Below are positions 33,327-42,835 of a DNA stretch of 64,000 nt, in pieces. The stretch is from Rhodothermia bacterium. Its GTDB lineage: Bacteria; Bacteroidota; Rhodothermia; Balneolales; Balneolaceae. The position numbers were made by a program, and so were the translations under genes. Position 1 is the first letter of the stretch. Every line of letters starts with the position of its first letter. Location: NCBI GenBank assembly GCA_030427885.1, contig JAUICM010000001.1, forward strand, positions 640,616 through 704,615, written 5' to 3'. Under the pieces are notes generated by a model. The model saw nothing but the letters and a program-made list of their open reading frames with translations, was not told the origin of the DNA and searched no databases.

Positions 33327-36300
33327 ATGAAAACCACTATCCTGATCATAAGCTTTATCGTTATTTTTGTAAGCTTACTCTCCCATGCTCTTCATGCCCA
33401 AAGTGGTGATCAGATCTTAGACGGGATCGGCGAAACCGGACTTACAGCACGATATACCTTTAATGAAAATGTGAAAGACTGGTCGCGTAATAATTTGCAT
33501 GGCAGCATTCAGGGTTCTTACGAGTTTGTGAGCGACCGTTTATTTAATTCTGTTCTGGGAATATCTGACGAAAGTGAAACATATATCACTCTGCCCGGGG
33601 AGGTTTTAAAAGGTCAGGAATCTCTTAGTATTTCTGCATGGGTTTTTCCCGCATCTGACAACAACAACCAATATGTTTTTGATTTCGGCACTTTTCCCTC
33701 CTCTCATTTTTTTATCTCTCCTTCCGGTACCAGGGGCGAGAAGGGTTTAACTGCACAGATAGTAAACGGATCTGAAAATCATTCTGTCCGGGGACCTTCA
33801 ATGAATATGTTCCAATGGAATCATATTGCTATTGTTATTGACGCCCCATCTAAAACTCTTCGTTTATATCTGAACGGGGATCTCATAGATGAAGTATCAG
33901 GAGTATCTCTCGCTTTAAATGAGTTGTTCGAAAATGCAGGGAAGAACAAACTATACATTGGCAGATCCATTGCTCCGGATTTCACCAGACTTAATGCCCG
34001 TTTGTATGATTTCAGGGTCTACCGGATTCCCCTGAGTTCAGATCAGATTTCCAATATAAGAATGAACGCGTTGCAGGAAGGTCTTGCCCAGGCTCAGAAA
34101 CGAAGAGAAGCAGAACAACGTCTCCCTGAATTTCCGGTTTCTGAATCTCAGCTCTATAATAAATTCCTGCTTAGTGTACCTGATGTTGAAGTTGAAACCA
34201 CTGTTGGACATCTGCCACGATTGCCACGTTATATTCAGGGTGTCTACCGGGATAATATTGACGGACCGGATGTTCGTGTGATCTGGCCTGCTCCTGAAAA
34301 TAACAGCCTGGTTCTGAAATCTGGAACTTACACCGTTACAGGTACTGTCCCGGGAAGCGATCTCCAGCCAAAAGCTATCGTGACCATAAAACCGGCAGCT
34401 CCCCCTGTTGCCCCCGGCCGCACACTGGAACCCTTTGAACTGGATCAGGTTAGCTTAGATCCTGATGAATATGGAAATAAGACGAAATTCATCGAGAACC
34501 GCGATAAGTTCATCAATGGTCTGGCAAGTTCAAATCCTGATAATTTCCTCTACATGTTTCGAAATGCTTTTGGACAGGAACAACCTGACGGGGCTGAAGC
34601 TCTGGGTGGATGGGATAGCCAGGAAACTAAACTACGCGGACATGCCACCGGACATTATCTCACGGCTCTTGCCCAATCGTATGGTAGTCTCAGCTACGAT
34701 CCAACGTTACGGAAAGACTTTGCCCAAAAGATGGATTACATGGTGGAAAAGCTGTACAACCTGTCTCAGCTATCGGGTAAAGCAAGAACGCCCGGAGGTA
34801 AATTTGTATCTGACCCCACCGCCGTACCACCCGGACCCGGGAAAATAGATTATAGTTCTGACCTGAGTGAAGATGGAATTCGCACAGATTATGAAAACTG
34901 GGGAGAAGGATTTATAAGTGCGTATCCACCTGATCAGTTTATCATGCTGGAACAAGGAGCCCGCTATGGAACGGATGAGACCCGGATCTGGGCCCCTTAT
35001 TATACTTTACATAAGATCCTGGCCGGATTGATGGATGTCTATGAGGTCACAGGAAATAAGAAAGCCCTGAAAACCGTAAAAGGCATGGGTAACTGGGTTC
35101 ATGCCCGCCTCAGCGAGGTTTCTAATGACTCCCTCCTGAGTATGTGGAACCGTTATATTGCCGGTGAATTCGGGGGAATGAATGAAGCAATGGCCCGGCT
35201 TTCAAGGATCACCGGAGAACCAAAATACCTTGAAACAGCTCGTTTGTTTGATAACATCAGGATGTTCTTTGGGGGTGTTGACCGTTCCCACGGGCTGGCT
35301 AAAAATGTAGATATGATCCGCGGCCTTCATTCCAATCAACACATTCCCCAGATCATGGGAGCCCTGGAGATATACCGGGATTCAGAATCTCCGGAATACT
35401 ACAGAATAGCAGATAACTTCTGGACCAAGGCAACAGGTGATTATATGTACAGCATCGGTGGAGTTGCCGGTGCCCGTACACCAAATAATGCGGAATGCTT
35501 TGTAGCTCAGCCTGCCACCTTATATGAAAACGGGTTTTCAGCCGGCGGACAAAATGAAACCTGTGCTACTTACAACATGCTCAAGTTGACCCGTAATCTG
35601 TTCCTCTATAATCCGGATGCAAAGCTCATGGATTACTACGAGCGAAGTCTGTATAACCATATTCTGGCCTCAGTTGCAAAAGACAGTCCTGCCAACACCT
35701 ATCATGTTCCGCTTCGACCGGGCTCAGTTAAGCAATTTGAAAATGCTGATATGAGCGGGTTCACCTGCTGCAACGGAACGGCCCTTGAAAGCAGCACTAA
35801 GCTCCAGAACTCGATCTATTTCAAGAGTGCGGATAACCAGACCCTGTATGTGAATCTTTTTGTGTCCTCTACCCTGCACTGGTCCGATCGTGATATTACT
35901 ATTTCACAGGTCACCTCCTTTCCAAAAGAAGACCACAGCAAACTGATCATTAATGGTGATGGTGATTTTGATATGCAGATCCGGGTACCAAAATGGGCTA
36001 CAGGTGGATTCATCGTAAAAATTAATGGCATAATACAAGATCTGAACTCGAGCCCGGGAAGTTATCTCAGCCTCAAGCGAAATTGGGAAAATGGCGATTC
36101 AGTAGAAATTAAAATGCCTTTTGAGTTTCGCCTGGAACCGGTGATGGATCAGCAAAATATAGCGAGCTTATTTTATGGACCAATCTTACTGGCTGCACAA
36201 GAACCCGAAGCCCGTGTTGAATGGCGTAAAGTCACACTCAATGCCAAAGATCTGAGCCGATCAATATCCGGCGATCCGTCGCAATTGGAGTTTACGATCG

Positions 36301-36374
36301 ATGGGATCACATTCAAACCTTTTTATGAGACTTATGACCGGTATTCCGTGTACCTGGATGTGAATTTGCAGTAG
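33327..36374 (+). CDS. GH127 beta-L-arabinofuranosidase with LamG and Ig-like domains
   Basis: A 1015-residue exported protein (signal to ~25, AHA). Residues ~30-240 are a LamG/concanavalin-like domain (TARYTFNENVKDWSRN, SISAWVFPA, FRVYRIPLSSDQI); ~285-358 a bacterial Ig-like linker (VRVIWPAP..SGTYTVTGTVPG); ~365-1000 the DUF1680/GH127 catalytic module. The metal/nucleophile site known from Bifidobacterium HypBA1 is preserved: Glu744-x-Cys746 (NETCATY) and Cys814-Cys815 (TCCNGTALES). It would remove beta-L-arabinofuranose from plant glycoproteins or pectin side chains, outside the cell or in the periplasm. Confidence 0.9.
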   Translation: MKTTILIISFIVIFVSLLSHALHAQSGDQILDGIGETGLTARYTFNENVKDWSRNNLHGSIQGSYEFVSDRLFNSVLGISDESETYITLPGEVLKGQESLSISAWVFPASDNNNQYVFDFGTFPSSHFFISPSGTRGEKGLTAQIVNGSENHSVRGPSMNMFQWNHIAIVIDAPSKTLRLYLNGDLIDEVSGVSLALNELFENAGKNKLYIGRSIAPDFTRLNARLYDFRVYRIPLSSDQISNIRMNALQEGLAQAQKRREAEQRLPEFPVSESQLYNKFLLSVPDVEVETTVGHLPRLPRYIQGVYRDNIDGPDVRVIWPAPENNSLVLKSGTYTVTGTVPGSDLQPKAIVTIKPAAPPVAPGRTLEPFELDQVSLDPDEYGNKTKFIENRDKFINGLASSNPDNFLYMFRNAFGQEQPDGAEALGGWDSQETKLRGHATGHYLTALAQSYGSLSYDPTLRKDFAQKMDYMVEKLYNLSQLSGKARTPGGKFVSDPTAVPPGPGKIDYSSDLSEDGIRTDYENWGEGFISAYPPDQFIMLEQGARYGTDETRIWAPYYTLHKILAGLMDVYEVTGNKKALKTVKGMGNWVHARLSEVSNDSLLSMWNRYIAGEFGGMNEAMARLSRITGEPKYLETARLFDNIRMFFGGVDRSHGLAKNVDMIRGLHSNQHIPQIMGALEIYRDSESPEYYRIADNFWTKATGDYMYSIGGVAGARTPNNAECFVAQPATLYENGFSAGGQNETCATYNMLKLTRNLFLYNPDAKLMDYYERSLYNHILASVAKDSPANTYHVPLRPGSVKQFENADMSGFTCCNGTALESSTKLQNSIYFKSADNQTLYVNLFVSSTLHWSDRDITISQVTSFPKEDHSKLIINGDGDFDMQIRVPKWATGGFIVKINGIIQDLNSSPGSYLSLKRNWENGDSVEIKMPFEFRLEPVMDQQNIASLFYGPILLAAQEPEARVEWRKVTLNAKDLSRSISGDPSQLEFTIDGITFKPFYETYDRYSVYLDVNLQ

Positions 36375-36391
36375 GATTAATTCAATCGCCC

Positions 36392-36649
36392 CTACGGGTA
36401 TGATTTCTTCAGTATCTTTTCACGAACACTTTTCAAATACGTCTGTCCGATTGGAATCTGATGCCTTCCTATCGTATTAGTATTTCCCTGAATGGTTGTG
36501 ATCTTATCTACAGCTACAATGAATGAACGATGTACCCGTAAGAAGTTTGAGGACGGCAACATTTCTTCCATATTCGATATTTTTTCATGAACAAGCAGTT
36601 CTTCGGTATCCATATTTAGGGCAGCTTTGTATGCGATGGTTGAAACACC
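36392..36649 (-). pseudogene. remnant of a LytTR-type response regulator
   Basis: An open frame of 86 codons bounded by TAG at 36650-36652; the first ATG is at 36613 (73 aa). The C-terminal half is an excellent LytTR DNA-binding end: MLPSSNFLRVHRSFIVAVDKI, then IPIGQTYLKSVREKI. The first half of the LytTR domain and the whole receiver domain are missing and no continuation is seen upstream in another frame. It is most likely a decayed gene; a short DNA-binding fragment is less likely. Probably once regulated the neighbouring arabinan genes, by position only. Confidence 0.7.
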
Positions 36650-36761
36650 CTAAGTACAAGATGTCCCATTAGTTTTGAAAAACTTTGTGATCTATTTGGA
36701 ACTAATTCCTTAACCGGTTAAACTTCAGATGCCCAACCACCTAATTTAAAAGTTCATTGGA

Positions 36762-37622
36762 ATGAAACTTCTATTTCTCTTCTCAGCTCTCATGCTGGTT
36801 GGTAGCTCTGTATCCGCGCAAAATAAAACCGATATCAGTTTGTCCTGGAAAGATTCCGGGAAGCAGGAATCTGAAATCAGTTCTGAATCGGGTGATCTAT
36901 ACGAAAAGGTGGAACACCATGGTCCGGCAGTAGAAAACGAGTGGCTGGGCCTTCGCCTCTATTTCGATCATAAGGTTGCTATCGATGTATATAACAAAAC
37001 CAAGGCACAGCTGGAGTTTAAAGGAGCTATGTGGTATCCAACAGAAGAACAACAAAAGGAAGGCTGGGGAGCCGATCAGTACAAAGCAGGTTCTACTGTA
37101 GGTTTGGGAGGTGTGCGTCTTTGGGATGGCGAGAAAGCTCAGTTCCTTGATCCGGTAACTATGAGAACAGCCCGTGTTAAAAAAGAAGTGAATCTGTCTT
37201 ACATGGAAATGCTTTCTGAAAACGTACCATACAAGGGTGACTCCATTGATGTACTGGTTCGTGTAACTGTGTATTCCGGAAGTCGCGAAGCCAAAGTGGA
37301 AGCTTTTGCTTTCAGCTCAGAGCCCGTCCAGTTTGTAACCGGCATCAACTACCACCCTACCACCGAAGTATTTGAAGGAGAAGATTACATTGCAACCTGG
37401 GGACTTCATCCAGAAGATGTTGCCGCATTCCGACTCAAAATCGGGGCAGCGATCAAGTACGATCCTGATGATTATGTTCAAAAAGAAAAAACAAAAGATC
37501 AGGTCTTATTGATCTCCAAACCAACCAACTACCTTTCTACCCATATCACATCTGCTGGTGGATTGGAAAAAGGCTTTGATACAGCTGAGGGATTCATGAA
37601 CTATGTAAAGGGGCTTCATTAG
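36762..37622 (+). CDS. DUF4861 family secreted protein
   Basis: A 286-residue protein with signal peptide MKLLFLFSALMLVGSSVSAQ. The body is beta-rich and matches DUF4861 by pattern: NEWLGLRLYFDHKVAIDVYNK, GLGGVRLWDG, YSGSREAKVEAFAFS and a C-terminal WGLHPED. These proteins occur in polysaccharide-utilisation loci of Bacteroidota and some are pectin- or sugar-processing; the exact activity is not certain here. It sits downstream of the LytTR remnant and is convergent with the DUF6807 gene. Confidence 0.82.
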   Translation: MKLLFLFSALMLVGSSVSAQNKTDISLSWKDSGKQESEISSESGDLYEKVEHHGPAVENEWLGLRLYFDHKVAIDVYNKTKAQLEFKGAMWYPTEEQQKEGWGADQYKAGSTVGLGGVRLWDGEKAQFLDPVTMRTARVKKEVNLSYMEMLSENVPYKGDSIDVLVRVTVYSGSREAKVEAFAFSSEPVQFVTGINYHPTTEVFEGEDYIATWGLHPEDVAAFRLKIGAAIKYDPDDYVQKEKTKDQVLLISKPTNYLSTHITSAGGLEKGFDTAEGFMNYVKGLH

Positions 37623-37637
37623 AAACTTTTATTTGTC

Positions 37638-37682
37638 ATGCTGAACTTCTGTTCTGCCATATACACTACGGAAGTTCAGCAT
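37638..37682. repeat. 12-bp inverted repeat between convergent genes
   Basis: ATGCTGAACTTC (37638-37649) and GAAGTTCAGCAT (37671-37682) are perfect arms with a 21-base loop. The GTCATGCTGAACTTC wording resembles a dispersed repeat common in many bacterial genomes. Between convergent DUF4861 and DUF6807 genes it could terminate both. Confidence 0.55.
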
Positions 37683-37684
37683 AT

Positions 37685-38638
37685 TTATTCACCGTTCGAG
37701 TATGCTGAAAAAGCCTTCTCTGCCATATCAGCCGTAAACTCTCCGTCGAACACGATCATCCTGTACTTCAATGTATAAGTGTTACCTGGCTGCATGGTCC
37801 AGTCAGAAAATTTGGTTGGGAAAAAGCAGATGAACATATCTCCTTCGGGCCAAATTCGTAAAGGCTCAGGGTGGTTGTAATTACCCGGATCTCCCATCAA
37901 AACGGCCCCTCCTTTTCCATCACCAAGCTTCCCTTCAATGATAACCCATTCCGCCAAAGATCCATCAGCTTCAGCACGGTTGGTGATCCCTTTAGAAGTA
38001 AGAATTGAAGCAGTGCTATCAGTCCACTCAGGAGTTGCTCTCCATCCGAACCCGCCATACCGATATTCCAGGATCTTAAATGGATTTTCAGTTGCAGGAG
38101 TATAATCAAAAGTGAAATCTATGATGTATTGTCCCTCATCGGCATCATGAATCCTAACCGTTTGAATCTCATTCAGCGCCACTTTATTCTTTCCATTTTT
38201 AAGAACCACATGCTCGTGAAGAACTTTATAGCTCAATGCATCTTCTGATTCTTCAATTGATTTAAATCCTGCGAAGCGGACAGTACCTTCGTTCTTATAC
38301 AGATTCCAAAAATCCAGTGTGTCCCCTTCAAACAGAGTATGTGTCCATGGATTCCAGACTCCGTAATGGTGATAATGATCTTCAGGCTGAATACGGGTAA
38401 GCACTTTTCCGGATGGAGTTTTAAGAGGATGAATAAAACCACTTCGTTTAAATAAAGTATCAACCCCTTCCGGTGGATACACAGTTTCATACTGATATGT
38501 CAGTAGCGTATCAGATCCTGAAGTTATGTGTAGCTGTCCATCTTTTTTTATGCCATGCATACCATCCGCGTTTCTGTTACCACCACAGTGAATTCCAAAT
38601 AGTACTATGGCTGTTATTATGATCCAATCAGACTTCAT
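37685..38638 (-). CDS. DUF6807 (PmoA-type) family lipoprotein
   Basis: From ATG 38638, 317 aa (an in-frame GTG adds two residues). Cys in ALVLFGIHCGG-like context marks a lipoprotein. The DUF6807 hallmarks are SGFIHPLKTPSGKVLTR, PEDHYHHYGVW and the aromatic YRYGGFGWRATPEW followed by GDPGNYNHPEPLRIWP. Family members accompany carbohydrate-degradation genes in Bacteroidota and Planctomycetota; activity is unknown. Divergent from the lactonase gene across ~115 bp. Confidence 0.82.
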   Translation of the reverse strand: MKSDWIIITAIVLFGIHCGGNRNADGMHGIKKDGQLHITSGSDTLLTYQYETVYPPEGVDTLFKRSGFIHPLKTPSGKVLTRIQPEDHYHHYGVWNPWTHTLFEGDTLDFWNLYKNEGTVRFAGFKSIEESEDALSYKVLHEHVVLKNGKNKVALNEIQTVRIHDADEGQYIIDFTFDYTPATENPFKILEYRYGGFGWRATPEWTDSTASILTSKGITNRAEADGSLAEWVIIEGKLGDGKGGAVLMGDPGNYNHPEPLRIWPEGDMFICFFPTKFSDWTMQPGNTYTLKYRMIVFDGEFTADMAEKAFSAYSNGE

Positions 38639-38752
38639 ATCCACTTTTTTATTTTTTGAAATATGTTGATTTGATCCTTCAAATGCTAAAGCTATTGATT
38701 TGATGAACTTTGAGTTTTATCCTGTCTGAAATCATAAACACCGGAGTCTACA

Positions 38753-39646
38753 TTGAAGCACCTCAAACTCACTCTCATACTTTTCATATTCATAGCTGGC
38801 TCTGTTTCAGCAAGACAAAGTTCTATCATAAAAGATGGAGCTGAACTGACCCGTATTTCAAATAAGTTTTCTTTCACCGAAGGGCCGGTAGCTGATAAGG
38901 ACGGAAATGTTTACTTCACCGATCAACCCAATAACAAGATCCTGAAATGGTCGCATGAATCAGGAAACATTGAGGTATATCTCAATGAAAGTTTACGGGC
39001 AAATGGATTATATATCGATCATAAGGGGAATCTCCTGGCTTGTGCCGATGAGAAGAATCAGTTGGTCAGTATCAATAAGGACAAGAATATTACGGTGCTT
39101 ATTAACGATTTTGAAGGAAAACGCTTAAATGGCCCAAATGACCTTTGGGTTGACCCGCAAGGCGGTATCTATTTTACCGATCCCTTTTACAAAAGGGATT
39201 ATTGGGATCACTCAGAGAAAGAAATAAAGGAAGAACGCGTATACTATTTTGATCCTGAGACCAAAGAACTCCGGGTTGCTGCCGACGATGTCATAAAACC
39301 CAACGGTATCATTGGTTCACCCGATGGTAAGTTTCTTTTTATAGCCGATATCGGAGACGGTAAAACCTACCGTTATTCCATCCATGAAGATCACAGCCTC
39401 TCCGACCGCACACTTATTGCTAAAATGGGCTCTGATGGGGTTACACTAGATACTCAAGGTAACCTCTATTTAACCGGAAATGGTGTAACGGTATTCAACA
39501 GTTCAGGAGAACAGATCGAACATATTGAAGTTCCTGAAGGCTGGACTGCCAATGTTACTTTTGGAGGCGCTGAAAAGGATATCCTGTTTATAACTGCTAT
39601 GGGTTCCGTGTATACCCTGGAGATGAATGTTAAAGGTGCTAATTAA
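38753..39646 (+). CDS. SMP-30/gluconolactonase-type sugar lactonase, exported
   Basis: 297 aa. The start is TTG 38753 with a GGAG six bases upstream; the N-terminus (HLKLTLILFIFIAGSVSA) is a signal peptide. The six-bladed propeller is evident: FSFTEGPVADKDGNVYFTD (metal-binding Glu), NDLWVDPQGGIYFTDP, KPNGIIGSPDGKFLFIAD and GSDGVTLDTQGNLYL. It would hydrolyse aldonolactones (e.g. arabinono- or xylono-1,4-lactone) to aldonates, the step before the IlvD/Edd dehydratase at 25.5 kb. Periplasmic location is implied by the leader. Confidence 0.85.
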   Translation: MKHLKLTLILFIFIAGSVSARQSSIIKDGAELTRISNKFSFTEGPVADKDGNVYFTDQPNNKILKWSHESGNIEVYLNESLRANGLYIDHKGNLLACADEKNQLVSINKDKNITVLINDFEGKRLNGPNDLWVDPQGGIYFTDPFYKRDYWDHSEKEIKEERVYYFDPETKELRVAADDVIKPNGIIGSPDGKFLFIADIGDGKTYRYSIHEDHSLSDRTLIAKMGSDGVTLDTQGNLYLTGNGVTVFNSSGEQIEHIEVPEGWTANVTFGGAEKDILFITAMGSVYTLEMNVKGAN

Positions 39647-39650
39647 CTAT

Positions 39651-40835
39651 TCAGGCCGGTTCACATGCAATCGCGACCTTTCCCTGAGCTGCAGTTTCAG
39701 TAAAGATCAGAAAATTTTCACCGCCATCTTTGAGCTTGAATTTATTCTTTAACTCATTTGTTTTCATGGGATAATTTTTGGCGATCAGGTTAACCCATCC
39801 ATTTGGATATCTCTTCTTGATCTCCTTTTTATTGGGTTTAAAGATTTCGTTCACTTTAAATATCCTACCTGGAAAATCCTTTTTCATATCATCTGAAGTA
39901 TACAAATGGGTATGACTATGAAGTTTATTGAGATCGAACTCCAGCCCGATCAGATGAAAAGCTCCGGCTTTTCGAATTGCTGCGTTGGGATCGTAGATAT
40001 AATTCCTGGGCTTCGATATCTCACAAAATGCTTCCAGTTCTTCTGAATAACTAAAACTGAACTCCTGATCCTCTCTTTTATCGGAAATGTTCCAGGCCTG
40101 AATTTCAGCCTCACCTTCAAAACCCCTTCCCAGATAGAACAAGATCTCTTTTACTTCATTATCAACGGCTAAAACCTGAACGCGATAGGTGTCCGATAGA
40201 TCTTTCAGTGTTTTCTTTATATCCAGCATTGGAGAAGCTTTTATCACTATTTCCTCACCTTTCGATATAAGAAGCTCATGGAGTTCAATTATATTCGGAG
40301 CACAATCTTCCAGGGCATACAACCTCCTGGCATTCATATCTCTTCGGGAAGGATCCACATAGATCACATCAAAATGCCGGTCGGTTTCCTTAAGAAAGGA
40401 TTCTGCATCGATATTTATCACAGAAACCTGTTTCCTGAACAACTCAAAATTGTGTTCAATAATGGCACACAATTCCGGGTTAGTCTCAACATACGTTGAA
40501 AGATCAAAACGATCGCTGATATAAAAAAGATCAACCCCACTCCCACCAGTCAGGTCCAGAAAGGTATGGCCGCCTTTCCATCGGGCTTTAAATTTTGCTG
40601 TTATTTCTGATGAAGCCTGCTCAAGATTTCCTTTTGGTGGAAATATGATCTCCTGATTACTCACCCACTCCGGTAATTTGTTCTTCACTTTTTGCCTGGA
40701 TGCGATCTGAGCAGCAATCTCACGAATGGGCAGATCCGGGTACCGGTCGGCTTTAAGCATTAAATCATTTGGATCATCATTTATGTGATCCTGAATGAAT
40801 TGTATAACTTCCGGGTTTGTAAGTTGTGTGACCAT
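39651..40835 (-). CDS. class I SAM methyltransferase with THUMP-like C-terminus
   Basis: A 394-residue protein of a family conserved in Bacteroidota. SAM-binding motif FLDLTGGSGVDLFYIS, then YVETNPELC; motif IV is YVDPSRRDMNARR. The C-terminal ~90 residues (FKVNEIFKPNKKEIKKRYP..) form a THUMP-like domain, suggesting an RNA target. Substrate undetermined. It ends 4 bp after the lactonase stop (convergent) and its ATG lies only 22 bp from the TTG start of the divergent desaturase, so their promoters must overlap the coding sequences. Confidence 0.82.
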   Translation of the reverse strand: MVTQLTNPEVIQFIQDHINDDPNDLMLKADRYPDLPIREIAAQIASRQKVKNKLPEWVSNQEIIFPPKGNLEQASSEITAKFKARWKGGHTFLDLTGGSGVDLFYISDRFDLSTYVETNPELCAIIEHNFELFRKQVSVINIDAESFLKETDRHFDVIYVDPSRRDMNARRLYALEDCAPNIIELHELLISKGEEIVIKASPMLDIKKTLKDLSDTYRVQVLAVDNEVKEILFYLGRGFEGEAEIQAWNISDKREDQEFSFSYSEELEAFCEISKPRNYIYDPNAAIRKAGAFHLIGLEFDLNKLHSHTHLYTSDDMKKDFPGRIFKVNEIFKPNKKEIKKRYPNGWVNLIAKNYPMKTNELKNKFKLKDGGENFLIFTETAAQGKVAIACEPA

Positions 40836-40857
40836 AGCTAAAGATAGGATTAATCAT

Positions 40858-42336
40858 TTGAAAATTTCAGTAATTGGTGCCGGAATCGGTGGATTGTCTG
40901 TAGCTTGTCTTCTGGCATCAAAAGGACACCATGTTTCCGTTTTTGAAAAGAATTCCAGGGTTGGTGGAAAGATGAATTTGATTGAAGCCGAAGGATTTAG
41001 ATTCGACACCGGACCCAGCCTGTTAACTATGCCTCATGTACTGAATAAACTCTTCCAGGTTTGCGGAACCAAACTGGAAGATCATCTTGAACTTATCCCT
41101 CTCGATCCTCTTTGCCGGTACTTTTATAAGGACGGAACAGTCTTTGATTCCTACGCTGATCGTGCAAAAAGCATGGAAGAGATCAGTACATTTTCCGATT
41201 CTGAATCCAAAGCTTACTCAGAATTTCTTGACCACAGCTCAAAGCTATACGAAAAGACTGCTGATGCGTTCATCTTCAATCCCTTGTTTGATCTGAATGA
41301 CCTCAAAGAACTTGACCTGCTCTCCTTCTTTGGTATCGATGCCTTTACTAACGTCAGCAAACGTGTTGACAGCTATTTTAAGTCTGAATATCTCCGAAAG
41401 TTCTTCAAGCGCTTCACAACCTATAATGGATCCAATCCATGGGTGGCCCCCGCCACTTTGAATGTAATCCCTCATGTGGAACTTGATCAGGGCGGGTATT
41501 ATGTAAAAGGGGGACTTTACAAGATCGCTGAAACCCTGTTCTGGCTGGCTGGTTCATTGGGAGTTGAATTTCAGTTTAATGCGGAAGTGCAGAGAATTGA
41601 AACAAATGATCACACCGTTACCGGAATACATTCCAATGATGAATTCTACCCCGCTGATCTGGTCGTCTCCAACAGTGATTCCACAGAGACCATCCTTCAC
41701 CTTCTGCCTGATTCTGTAATATCAGGGTCAAAAAAAACAAAGCAATCTAATATAGAGCCTTCCTGCTCCGGGTTTGTGCTATTGCTGGGATTAAACAATA
41801 AGTATGAAGAACTGTCTCACCACAACATATTTTTCAGTGGGGATTATGAACAGGAATTCAATCAGATCTTTTCAAATAAGGTAATGCCGGATGATCCAAC
41901 CATTTATGTTGCGAACACATCACACACGGATCCCAAGCACGCTCCAAAGGAAGGTTCTAATCTGTTTGTTCTAATTAATGCGCCCTACCTCTCTGATAGT
42001 TATAACTGGAAAAAAGAGGCTGAACAGTATGAACTGAAAGTTATCACAGAGCTCGAGAAAAGAGGTTTAAATGATCTCAGGGATCATATAGTTTTCAAAG
42101 AGCGTATAACTCCTGTGGATTTCTACGACAAGTATCGTTCTAACAAAGGGAGTATTTACGGCACCTCATCCAACAGCAGGATGTCTGCATTCCTGAGACC
42201 AAGAAATAAATCGAGAGAAATAGATGGGCTTTATTTTGTAGGGGGTTCAACCCATCCAGGAGGCGGGATCCCTCTTGTTGTTCAGTCAGCTTTTAATGCC
42301 CTTGAACTCATCGAGCGGTACGAATTTACTGATTGA
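40858..42336 (+). CDS. phytoene desaturase-family carotenoid oxidoreductase (CrtI/CrtD type)
   Basis: The functional start is probably TTG 40858, preceded by AGGA at 40846: LKISVIGAGIGG, 492 aa; upstream in-frame codons would put 21 residues before the FAD loop. FAD motif GAGIGGLSVACLLASKGH, VGGKMNL, and the C-terminal GLYFVGGSTHPGGGIPLVVQSA are diagnostic of carotenoid desaturases. CrtI (phytoene) and CrtD (1-hydroxycarotenoid 3,4-) are not separable by eye; no other crt gene is in the window. The 3' end overlaps the convergent phosphoesterase by 11 bp. Confidence 0.88.
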   Translation: MKISVIGAGIGGLSVACLLASKGHHVSVFEKNSRVGGKMNLIEAEGFRFDTGPSLLTMPHVLNKLFQVCGTKLEDHLELIPLDPLCRYFYKDGTVFDSYADRAKSMEEISTFSDSESKAYSEFLDHSSKLYEKTADAFIFNPLFDLNDLKELDLLSFFGIDAFTNVSKRVDSYFKSEYLRKFFKRFTTYNGSNPWVAPATLNVIPHVELDQGGYYVKGGLYKIAETLFWLAGSLGVEFQFNAEVQRIETNDHTVTGIHSNDEFYPADLVVSNSDSTETILHLLPDSVISGSKKTKQSNIEPSCSGFVLLLGLNNKYEELSHHNIFFSGDYEQEFNQIFSNKVMPDDPTIYVANTSHTDPKHAPKEGSNLFVLINAPYLSDSYNWKKEAEQYELKVITELEKRGLNDLRDHIVFKERITPVDFYDKYRSNKGSIYGTSSNSRMSAFLRPRNKSREIDGLYFVGGSTHPGGGIPLVVQSAFNALELIERYEFTD

Positions 42337-42835
42337 TACCAACCTTACCCAGGTTGATCACTTCCACATTGATGATCTTGCCTTTGTCAATATCAAAACG
42401 AACAATGGTTCTGTATTCCTGAAAACCTTGCCGGCCTGCAGCGCCGGGATTCATATACAGCATTTTATGCAGTCCCTGATCGCGTGCGATTTTAAGGATA
42501 TGAGAATGGCCACAGATGAAAACATCGGGAGTATCACTTTCGATTTCTGCACGAATGGGAATACAATAACGCCCCGGAATTCCACCAATATGAGTCATCC
42601 AGAACTTGATGCCATCCCGCTCAAATCGCTGGTGCAACGGGTATTCTTTTCTGATATCCTGACCATCGATATTTCCATATACCCCTATCAGCGGAGCGAT
42701 CTTCTCCAGTTCTTCAGCGATACTGATAGTACCGAAGTCCCCTGCGTGCCAGATTTCATCACAATCTTTGAAGTACTCAAAAACCTGTGGATCCAGGTAA
42801 TTATGCGTATCGGAAATAAGACCTATTTTGATCAT
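42326..42835 (-). CDS. YfcE/MJ0936-type metallophosphoesterase
   Basis: A 169-residue calcineurin-like phosphodiesterase. Metal ligands are in order: LISDTHN (D-x-H), WHAGDFG (GD), GNIDGQD (GN-D), THIGG (His) and GHSHI (GH-x-H). Short length and the MNPGA segment place it with the MJ0936/YfcE group acting on small phosphodiesters in vitro; natural substrate unknown. Confidence 0.9.
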   Translation of the reverse strand: MIKIGLISDTHNYLDPQVFEYFKDCDEIWHAGDFGTISIAEELEKIAPLIGVYGNIDGQDIRKEYPLHQRFERDGIKFWMTHIGGIPGRYCIPIRAEIESDTPDVFICGHSHILKIARDQGLHKMLYMNPGAAGRQGFQEYRTIVRFDIDKGKIINVEVINLGKVGINQ

